Positions 1 through 5,012 of a stretch of 5,012 nt of DNA are shown in pieces. Both the position numbers and the translations under genes were made by a program. Within the stretch, counting starts at the first letter, position 1; each line of letters starts with the position of its first letter. The notes below the pieces were generated by a model. That model saw only the letters and a program-made list of their open reading frames with translations, made no database searches and had not been told where the DNA came from. The stretch comes from an uncultured Clostridia bacterium (GTDB taxonomy: Bacteria; Bacillota_A; Clostridia; Oscillospirales; Oscillospiraceae): positions 1 to 5,012 of the forward strand of contig CAMGMW010000110.1 in assembly GCA_946059285.1 (NCBI GenBank), written 5' to 3'.

Positions 1-1
1 T

Positions 2-394
2 GAGCTGCACGATGATCTGGGAATCTCCATACCGACCTGCGGTGATCTGACCCCGTGGGCAAGACAGGGAGTTCTGCTGCTGAATACCGTGCTGACTGTG
101 CGGCGCGGAGCAGCGAACAGCCATGCCGCGTGGGGTTGGCAGCGCTTTTCCGATGCGGTTCTTTCTGCCGTTGATGCGCTCCCGCAGCCGATTGCCTATG
201 TCCTGTGGGGTGGACAGGCTCAGAAAAAGGCTGCATTGCTTCAAAACTCCGCGGTCCCTCGGTTAGTCCTTTCTGCGCCGCATCCGAGTCCGCTTTCTGC
301 CTACCGCGGTTTTTTTGGCAGCCGTCCGTTTTCTAAAATCAACGCCTTCCTGACACAAAACGAACAGCCCCCCATCGACTGGAGCTTATATTAG
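2..394 (+). CDS. ung: Uracil-DNA glycosylase, C-terminal part (5' end outside window)
   Basis: Family 1 uracil-DNA glycosylase, which removes uracil from DNA as the first step of base excision repair in the cytoplasm. The frame is open from base 2 and gives 130 residues ending at TAG. By comparison with E. coli Ung (229 aa), roughly the first 95 residues, including the catalytic-Asp motif GQDPYH, lie left of the window. Two diagnostic motifs are visible. One is GVLLLNTVLTVR (fragment residues 23-34), whose Asn28 corresponds to the uracil-reading Asn of E. coli Ung. The other is HPSPLSAYRGFFG (94-106), the DNA-intercalating loop with the catalytic His94. The C-terminus PPIDWSLY is also typical. 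A GTG at base 89 lies inside a conserved beta strand and is an internal Val, not a start. The gene converges on the minus-strand operon. Nothing in the visible part looks broken. Identity is very secure. Confidence 0.97.
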   Translation, partial: ELHDDLGISIPTCGDLTPWARQGVLLLNTVLTVRRGAANSHAAWGWQRFSDAVLSAVDALPQPIAYVLWGGQAQKKAALLQNSAVPRLVLSAPHPSPLSAYRGFFGSRPFSKINAFLTQNEQPPIDWSLY

Positions 395-397
395 AAT

Positions 398-1156
398 TCA
401 AATGCCAAACAGATGTTTGGCATTTTCTGTTGTGACCTGACCGACTTCCTCCGGAGTGATCCCCTTGATTTCCGCGATCTTTGCTGCCACCAACGGCACA
501 TAGCGGCTGTCATTGCGGTGCCCGCGATGCGGCTCCGGCGCCATATAGGGGCAGTCTGTTTCGATCAGGATCCGCTCCGTCGGCAGTGCGCGTACTGCTT
601 CCACAGCGCGGCGTGCATTTTTAAAGGTGACCACACCCGTAAAACCGATATACCAGCCCCGTTCCGCCAGCCACAGAGCCATTTCCGCCGAGCCGGAGAA
701 GCAGTGGAACACGCCGCGCACATCGGGGTGGCGGCGTACAATATCCATTGCATCACCGTGCGCCTCCCGCTCATGTATGATCACGGGCAGCTTCTGTGCC
801 TCCGCCAGCTCCAATTGCTCTTCAAAGACGGCGATCTGCTGCGCCCGGGGCACGGTTTCATAATGATAATCCAAACCGATTTCCCCGATAGCACGAACCT
901 TTGGCTCACCGCAAAGGATACGATAGCGGTCCAGTACCGCGCCCGTTACACTGCCGGCGTCATCCGGGTGACTGCCTACGGATGCATAAAGAAAGGGATA
1001 TCGGTGTGCGAGTTCCACCGAGCGCTCAGAGGAGATCAGATCGCAGCCAACATTCATGACAAATTCTATGCCGTATTGCGGTAGCTGCGCGAAAATTTCC
1101 TCCCGATCTTCGTCGAAGCGGGGATCGTCCAAATGTGCATGAGAGTCAAAGTACAT
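398..1156 (-). CDS. tatD: TatD-family metal-dependent hydrolase (putative deoxyribonuclease)
   Basis: Complete 252-residue protein, close to the usual 250-260 residues of the TatD/YcfH/YabD family. These are cytoplasmic TIM-barrel, amidohydrolase-like enzymes; several members have metal-dependent DNase activity, and roles in DNA repair or degradation have been proposed. All expected metal ligands are visible: H6 and H8 in DSHAHLD, E92 in GEIGLDYH, H128 in PVIIHER, H151 in VFHCFSGS and D201 in ETDCPYMAPEPHRG. The start is firm: ATG at 1156 is preceded by GGAGG with 6-nt spacing, and DSHAHLD is the normal N-terminal motif. Only one base separates it from the stop of the upstream ATPase gene, so it should be co-transcribed and probably translationally coupled. 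The last codons form one arm of the terminator hairpin. The family and catalytic fold are secure. The true substrate is not shown by sequence, and tatD is used in the family sense, since paralogues such as ycfH or yabD cannot be excluded. Confidence 0.95.
   Translation of the reverse strand: MYFDSHAHLDDPRFDEDREEIFAQLPQYGIEFVMNVGCDLISSERSVELAHRYPFLYASVGSHPDDAGSVTGAVLDRYRILCGEPKVRAIGEIGLDYHYETVPRAQQIAVFEEQLELAEAQKLPVIIHEREAHGDAMDIVRRHPDVRGVFHCFSGSAEMALWLAERGWYIGFTGVVTFKNARRAVEAVRALPTERILIETDCPYMAPEPHRGHRNDSRYVPLVAAKIAEIKGITPEEVGQVTTENAKHLFGI
400..425. terminator. Perfect 11-bp hairpin between convergent genes, probable bidirectional terminator
   Basis: Bases 400-410 (AAATGCCAAAC) and 415-425 (GTTTGGCATTT) are exact reverse complements around the 4-base loop AGAT. 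The stem starts 5 bases after the ung stop codon. On the plus strand it ends in ATTT followed by TCTGTTGT, a short, imperfect T-run, so termination of ung looks plausible though not textbook. On the minus strand the stem contains the last codons and the first base of the TGA of tatD. It ends in ATTT, then GAATTC, a weaker tail. The symmetry and the position exactly between two converging genes support a shared terminator; the function is inferred. Confidence 0.72.
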
Positions 1157-1157
1157 C

Positions 1158-3338
1158 TTAATCCTCCGATGTTTTATCGATTTCCCGGCAGGTGAACAGG
1201 ATCACCTGTCGGTTTTTCGCCTCTCTCCGCAGCACACGAAGGGCGGCAGCCGTACGGTCAGCGTCAAAATTGACCAGTGCATCATCCAACAGCAGCGGCG
1301 CATCCTGCGGAAGCAGGCGGCGGCACATGGCAAGCCGAAGCGCAAGGTACATCTGATCGGAAGTTCCGCAGCTCATTGCCGCTGCGGGGCGCATGACAAC
1401 ACCCGACGATTCCCGCACGGACATCCGCATGTCCGATTCCAACAGTACACCCGGGTATTTTCCGCCGGTCAGCTCCGCCAGCAGTGCGCCGGCGTCCGCT
1501 GTGATCTGCGGTGAAAAACGGGCACGCAGGCTTTCATCTGCGGATTTCAGCGCTGCCATCGCCAATTCCAGCGCATCGTTTGTCTCCTGCGCCGTGATCA
1601 GCTGCTGCGTGATTGTCTCCAGCTCCGCCTCCAATGCCACAGCGTCGCCGCGTGCGGAGATCTGTCCCCGCTTGTGTGCAAGCTGCGCACGCAGCTGTGC
1701 CAGCCGGTCCGCTGCGGCGTCGCATGCCCGGGAAACCTCCTGCGGATCATAGCGCAATGCTTCCGCATCCTCCGGCTCCTCCGGCGCATCACCGAGGATC
1801 ATTTGCATGGAACCGCACTGCTGACGCAGGGCGTCCAGCGTCCGCTGTTCTGCTGCCAGCCGTTCTCTGGCACGGAGCGCCGTGTCGATTGCGATGCGGC
1901 ATTCTTCCGCAGTGGCGCACTGGGATGCAAACTGCCGCACCTGACGTACCAATTCATCGATCCGCCTGCGGATGGTTTCCGTTCGCTCGGCATAAACCTG
2001 CTTCTGCGCGTCCGCTTCGGCTTTTTCTGCTTCATATGCCGCGAGCTGCGTGGCATAATCCTCTGCCAGCGCACCCATTTCCTCCGGCTTCGCAACACCG
2101 TAGCGTGCAGGGATCAGATCTGCACGGTGACGCTGTTCCCGGACTGAAGCAGTGCGGCGGCTGAGCATCACGAGCACAGCCAGGATTGCCAGCAGCCCTG
2201 CTGCTGCCACGCCGAGTCCGAGATATAAATTGAGAAAGCACAACCCAACACCCGCCAGAAGCACAAGGGCACACACCATCAGCGGAAGCAGCCGATTTGG
2301 CTCCTTCACGGAAGACAGTGCTTCATATTCCTCCAACGCTTTTGCTGCTTTTTCTTTCGCCTGCGGTCCGCTTAGACCCGAAAAACATGCCGGTGCGGGT
2401 GGCTTTGCGACCTCTGTGCTGGCAAACGCTGCTTCCATTTGCGCGGTGCGCAGATCATTTTCCGCATTCTCCAGCTTTCGGTGCAGATCCCGAAGTTCCG
2501 ATTCCTCCGGCAGCGTATCACAGGTTTCCTGCATGCGACTGCAAAGCGTTTCCTGCGCGTGCAGACGTTGGATCATTTCCGCAAGACCTGCCCGCCGTTT
2601 TGCACTGTGTGCCCGTTCGGTGCGAGCCTTCAGCACGTCCAACTGCTCCTTTTTTTGATTCAGCTCCTCGCACTCCGCCGAAAGACGCATTGCCTCATCC
2701 TGCGCGGTACGCAGCTCAGAAAGCTGCCGCTCCACCTCTGTTTTCCGGGACTGAAGGCGCGCTATCTGACCCGTGGCGCGGAAGGAGCATTTGTTTTTCA
2801 GATTTCGAAGTTCCTTTTCCAGTTCCGTATAGGATTTTCCCTCTTCGCCGGTGGTGACCAGCGCGTTGAGCCGCTGCTCCAGCGCCGCATCACCGGATAC
2901 CGGCAGACCAAGCTGCCGGATGAACGCCGTCCGCTCATATACAGATCGTTCCACACCGCACAGAAGGCGTCCGCAGTTTTCTGCCGTCAGCTCCGTGACC
3001 GGAACGCCGCTTTCCGTCTCATAAGCACGGAACACGCCCATCGGGGTGCGCCCGGCACTCGTCCGTTCAATCGTGATCCGCCGCCCCTGCCACAAGACCT
3101 CCATACTGCCTTCCATAGCGCTGCCGTTCCAAGGCTTATATCGCTCCTTTGCAGGAAGCCCCTGATTGGTTTTACCTGCCCGTTCACCCGTGTCGATACC
3201 GTAGAGCATCGACAGCAGAAAAGCGCTCCATGTGGACTTGCCGGATTCATTGGGCAGACAAAGCAGATTCATCCCCTCGTGCAGCGTCAATGTATCATGG
3301 AGCTTTCCGAAGGAAGCGCTCATTTTTAATACAATCAT
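1158..3338 (-). CDS. SbcC/Rad50/YhaN-like coiled-coil ATPase with a membrane hairpin
   Basis: 726-residue ABC-type ATPase of the SMC/Rad50/SbcC superfamily, closest in my judgement to B. subtilis YhaN, and probable partner of the metallophosphoesterase encoded just upstream. In order it shows an N-terminal half-ATPase with Walker A LPNESGKST (28-36), a Q-loop Gln near 142 and a coiled-coil-like stretch (about 170-345). Two hydrophobic segments (about 350-369 and 371-393) come next, then a second heptad-rich region (about 420-605). The C-terminal half-ATPase has signature MSCGTSDQ (655-662), Walker B PLLLDD (681-686) and D-loop NFD (690-692). It is shorter than SbcC (about 1,050 aa) and has no CxxC zinc hook; the membrane pair occupies the apex. 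The first Walker A Gly is Leu28, and the H-loop position is Arg718 in FTCRE. ATG at 3338 overlaps the upstream stop as ATGA and has GAGAGG 7 nt upstream. Superfamily is secure; substrate and DNA-repair role are inferred. Confidence 0.9.
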   Translation of the reverse strand: MIVLKMSASFGKLHDTLTLHEGMNLLCLPNESGKSTWSAFLLSMLYGIDTGERAGKTNQGLPAKERYKPWNGSAMEGSMEVLWQGRRITIERTSAGRTPMGVFRAYETESGVPVTELTAENCGRLLCGVERSVYERTAFIRQLGLPVSGDAALEQRLNALVTTGEEGKSYTELEKELRNLKNKCSFRATGQIARLQSRKTEVERQLSELRTAQDEAMRLSAECEELNQKKEQLDVLKARTERAHSAKRRAGLAEMIQRLHAQETLCSRMQETCDTLPEESELRDLHRKLENAENDLRTAQMEAAFASTEVAKPPAPACFSGLSGPQAKEKAAKALEEYEALSSVKEPNRLLPLMVCALVLLAGVGLCFLNLYLGLGVAAAGLLAILAVLVMLSRRTASVREQRHRADLIPARYGVAKPEEMGALAEDYATQLAAYEAEKAEADAQKQVYAERTETIRRRIDELVRQVRQFASQCATAEECRIAIDTALRARERLAAEQRTLDALRQQCGSMQMILGDAPEEPEDAEALRYDPQEVSRACDAAADRLAQLRAQLAHKRGQISARGDAVALEAELETITQQLITAQETNDALELAMAALKSADESLRARFSPQITADAGALLAELTGGKYPGVLLESDMRMSVRESSGVVMRPAAAMSCGTSDQMYLALRLAMCRRLLPQDAPLLLDDALVNFDADRTAAALRVLRREAKNRQVILFTCREIDKTSED
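1163..1167 (-). promoter_or_regulatory. Shine-Dalgarno GGAGG of the tatD-family gene
   Basis: On the minus strand GGAGG (1167-1163) is followed by ATTAAG and then ATG at 1156, a 6-nt spacing. The site sits in the last Ser-Glu-Asp codons of the upstream ATPase gene, so ribosomes finishing that gene pass over it. It decides the tatD start. Confidence 0.85.
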
Positions 3339-4399
3339 ATCGTTACCTCTCTGCCGTCCATCAGCGCAATGGTCAATTTCACTGCGCGGGAGATAATTCT
3401 GCGTCGATCCTCATCTGCATCGTCATACTGCTCGCGCAGAATGCGCAGGAATTGCCCCCGCAGGGTGTCTTCACCGCAGGCCGCCCATAGCGCCTGACGC
3501 GGCACAGTGCGGTCCAGCACGGAGAGGCTGAAAAACAAATGCTCCAGCGCCTGTTCCAGCGCACCGACATCCGGTGTGTCGCTTTCTCCGGTCAAAATGA
3601 TACGGTAGCAATCCTCCTGTGTATCCTTTGGCAGGGCGGCGCAGATGGAGGTCAGACTGTCTTCACCGGCTTCTACCGTCAAGATCTCATATTTGCGGGA
3701 ATGGATCGGCAGAAATTTTGTTTCGCAGTGTCCTTTTGACACGGTCGCCTGTAAAGCGCCCTTCTGACCGCATTCATCGAAGCCCCGACCCATCAGACAG
3801 CCGGGATAGGCATAAGTTGTGCTGCCGCAAGTTCCGGATTCCTGAGAGTGCACATGCCCAAGCGCTAGGTAGTCCAGGCCGCTGCATGCGATCTGCGCCT
3901 GTGTCATAGGCGCATAAGGAGAATTGGGCTGCATATCACCGTGCAGTACCATCACATTGACAGTATCGGGATTCTGCACGTGGAAGCCATCCAGTAAAGA
4001 CGGCATCTCCGGTGTAGTGAAAGCGGCGCCGTAGACATCGCAATGCGCAAGATGAACACATGTGACCTCCCGTGATGAGAAAATATGTACGTTATCGCCC
4101 CAGTCCTCCGTCAGATATGGAGAACCCGGTGCCAGATAGTCATGATTTCCGGGCGCAATAAAGATCGGAACGCCGCAGGCGGCAAAAAAGTGCTTCAAGG
4201 CGTCCAGCGTATCTCGGTAAATCCGTGCGCTGTCAAAAAGATCGCCGGAAAGCAGTACCAGCTCACAGCCTTCCGCAGACGCTGCAAGCTGCTCCAGTAC
4301 CAGACGCTGTTCCTGCCGCCTGCGTGCGGACTGCTCCGGCGGCAGCGCGGAAAATGCGGAATCCAGGTGAAAATCCGCCGCGTGCAGCAGTTTAATCAT
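3335..4399 (-). CDS. SbcD/YhaO-like metallophosphoesterase (putative DNA repair nuclease subunit)
   Basis: 354-residue calcineurin-like phosphoesterase of the SbcD/Mre11 group, resembling YhaO. These proteins are two-metal (usually Mn) nucleases that work with an SbcC/Rad50-type ATPase on DNA ends or hairpins, and such an ATPase is the next gene. Visible metal and catalytic motifs are ADFHLD (D9, H11), SGDLFD (D53), GNHD (84-87), VLHGD (H153) and GHVH (181-184). Residues from about 237 to the end fit a capping domain followed by charged helices, the part that contacts the ATPase coiled coil in Mre11/SbcD. An upstream in-frame ATG at 4495 would add 32 unrelated residues lying wholly inside ymdB. 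I chose ATG 4399 because MIKLLHAADFHLD is the first beta strand of the fold and GGAAAGGG precedes it. The gene overlaps ymdB by 8 nt (ATGATTAA) and the ATPase gene by 4 nt. About 12 cysteines are present, compatible with an anaerobe. The family is secure; the nuclease substrate is inferred. Confidence 0.92.
   Translation of the reverse strand: MIKLLHAADFHLDSAFSALPPEQSARRRQEQRLVLEQLAASAEGCELVLLSGDLFDSARIYRDTLDALKHFFAACGVPIFIAPGNHDYLAPGSPYLTEDWGDNVHIFSSREVTCVHLAHCDVYGAAFTTPEMPSLLDGFHVQNPDTVNVMVLHGDMQPNSPYAPMTQAQIACSGLDYLALGHVHSQESGTCGSTTYAYPGCLMGRGFDECGQKGALQATVSKGHCETKFLPIHSRKYEILTVEAGEDSLTSICAALPKDTQEDCYRIILTGESDTPDVGALEQALEHLFFSLSVLDRTVPRQALWAACGEDTLRGQFLRILREQYDDADEDRRRIISRAVKLTIALMDGREVTI
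3346..3351 (-). promoter_or_regulatory. Shine-Dalgarno GAGAGG of the ATPase gene
   Basis: Minus-strand GAGAGG (3351-3346) lies 7 nt before the ATG at 3338, inside the last codons of the metallophosphoesterase gene. With the ATGA stop/start overlap (3338-3335) it points to translational coupling, which would favour balanced synthesis of the two subunits. Confidence 0.8.
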
Positions 4400-5012
4400 A
4401 AATCGACACCCTTTCCACCGCGGTACAATGACCACTGCCTTCATCAATCGTAAAAATGCAGCCCTCCAGCTTGCATGCGCCCGGGGCAGGCTCATAACAG
4501 CGCGTCAGATCACCCCGGAATTTCTGAATCGACAGTTCCGGACGGATACCCAGCACCGAATCACGCGGACCGGTCATACCCAAATCGGTAATATACCCTG
4601 TTCCGTTTGGAAGGATTCGCTCATCTGCTGTTTGCACATGGGTATGGGTTCCCCAGACAGCGCTGACCCGGCCGTCGAGCATCCAGCCCATCGCCAGCTT
4701 TTCCGATGTAGCTTCAGCGTGTATTTCCACAAAAATCAACCGTGTATTTATCTTTTTCAGAATTCGCTCCACAAGCAGGAACGGATTGTCCGGCGTATAG
4801 TCCATGGAGCAGCGGCCGATCAGATCGATCACCGCCACATTCCCGCAGGGGGTTTCATATATGCCCCAACCGTGTCCGGGCTGCTGCGGCGGAAAATTGG
4901 CTGGACGCAGCAGGGTAGGAGTGCGCTCTATATAGGGCACCAGCTCCCGCTTTCCCCAGGTGTGATTGCCCATGGAGATCACATCTGCACCTGCGTCGAA
5001 TATCTCCTCTGC
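4392..5012 (-). CDS. ymdB: YmdB-like metallophosphoesterase (TIGR00282 family), N-terminus outside window
   Basis: The C-terminal 206 residues of a calcineurin-like phosphoesterase of the TIGR00282/YmdB type. B. subtilis YmdB (about 264 aa) hydrolyses 2',3'-cyclic nucleotides and influences RNA turnover, biofilm formation and motility choices. The frame is open to the right edge, starting at AEEIFDAGADVISMGNHTW. Roughly 55-60 N-terminal residues with the first metal ligands (the Asp of the N-terminal GDV-type motif and the Glu-Asn pair) are therefore missing. Visible active-site motifs are GNHTWG with Asn16 and His17 (metal ligand and catalytic His), EIHAEATSEK with His98, and GTHTHVQTAD with His122 and His124, spaced as in YmdB. 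Further matches are the TDLGMTGPRDSVLG stretch and the Phe-Arg-Gly-Asp near the C-terminus. GTG at 4982 is an internal Val, not a start. TAA at 4394-4392 overlaps the next gene by 8 nt. Family identity is very secure; whether it is the true functional equivalent of YmdB is inference. Confidence 0.95.
   Translation of the reverse strand, partial: AEEIFDAGADVISMGNHTWGKRELVPYIERTPTLLRPANFPPQQPGHGWGIYETPCGNVAVIDLIGRCSMDYTPDNPFLLVERILKKINTRLIFVEIHAEATSEKLAMGWMLDGRVSAVWGTHTHVQTADERILPNGTGYITDLGMTGPRDSVLGIRPELSIQKFRGDLTRCYEPAPGACKLEGCIFTIDEGSGHCTAVERVSIYD
4409..4416 (-). promoter_or_regulatory. Shine-Dalgarno GGAAAGGG that decides the metallophosphoesterase start
   Basis: Minus-strand GGAAAGGG (4416-4409) is followed by TGTCGATTT (9 nt) and ATG at 4399. 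It lies within the last codons of ymdB and supports the internal ATG over the longer reading frame that opens at 4495. Confidence 0.75.

Noticed and set aside
89..394. A short 101-residue protein starting at GTG 89
   Set aside because: The frame is open upstream to base 2 with conserved Ung residues (GDLTPWARQG), and the GTG is the Val of the NTVLTV strand. This is the tail of ung, not a small gene.
413..1084. A 223-codon plus-strand open frame opposite tatD
   Set aside because: It is fully antisense to a TatD protein with all metal ligands, has a Cys/His/Arg-rich shadow composition and no family resemblance. Its start codon is inside the terminator hairpin.
1613..2164. Overlapping plus-strand frames (1613-2164 and 1674-2147) in the middle of the ATPase gene
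   Set aside because: Pro/Arg/Ala-rich translations antisense to the coiled-coil region, typical of GC-rich shadow frames; two different frames are open at once, which argues against either being real.
2439..3329. A 296-codon plus-strand open frame opposite the ATPase gene
   Set aside because: It lies entirely antisense to a gene with clear Walker A and Q-loop motifs, has an Arg/Phe/Pro-rich composition with no recognisable domain, and no convincing ribosome binding site or independent space. It is a by-product of codon bias.
4400..4495. A 32-residue N-terminal extension of the metallophosphoesterase from ATG 4495
   Set aside because: The extension is encoded out of frame within the conserved end of ymdB, has no resemblance to the family, and a good Shine-Dalgarno precedes the internal ATG at 4399, where the fold begins.

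Overview
The window is ordinary-looking, gene-dense bacterial chromosome with no mobile element, CRISPR array or RNA gene that I can see. It has moderately high GC. The proteins look like those of a Gram-positive anaerobe of the Clostridia, perhaps Oscillospirales/Ruminococcaceae. The reasons are a YmdB-type phosphodiesterase (TIGR00282 family), a YhaO/YhaN-like nuclease-ATPase pair with a membrane hairpin in the ATPase, and a cysteine-rich metallophosphoesterase. The lineage call is inference from recollection, not a search.

Layout: bases 2-394 (+) are the C-terminal 130 codons of uracil-DNA glycosylase (ung), cut by the left edge. Everything else lies on the minus strand and reads right to left. 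First is a YmdB-like phosphodiesterase (5012-4392, N-terminus cut by the right edge). It is followed by an SbcD/YhaO-like metallophosphoesterase (4399-3335), an SbcC/YhaN-like coiled-coil ATPase with two membrane segments (3338-1158), and a TatD-family metal-dependent hydrolase (1156-398). The minus-strand genes overlap by 8 nt and 4 nt and are then separated by 1 nt, so they almost certainly form one translationally coupled operon. Its promoter must lie right of the window. ung and the operon converge with stop codons 3 nt apart. They share a perfect 11-bp hairpin that lies inside the last codons of tatD and probably acts as a two-way terminator.

All five products act on nucleic acids or nucleotides: uracil excision, cyclic-nucleotide/RNA phosphodiester hydrolysis, an SbcCD-like nuclease with its ATPase, and a TatD-type DNase. 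The most notable point is the ATPase. It has a hydrophobic hairpin where SbcC/Rad50 carries its zinc hook, and unusual residues in the Walker A, Walker B and H-loop positions. This suggests a membrane-tethered relative of SbcCD. There is no intergenic stretch longer than a few bases, and no promoter, operator or riboswitch is visible.
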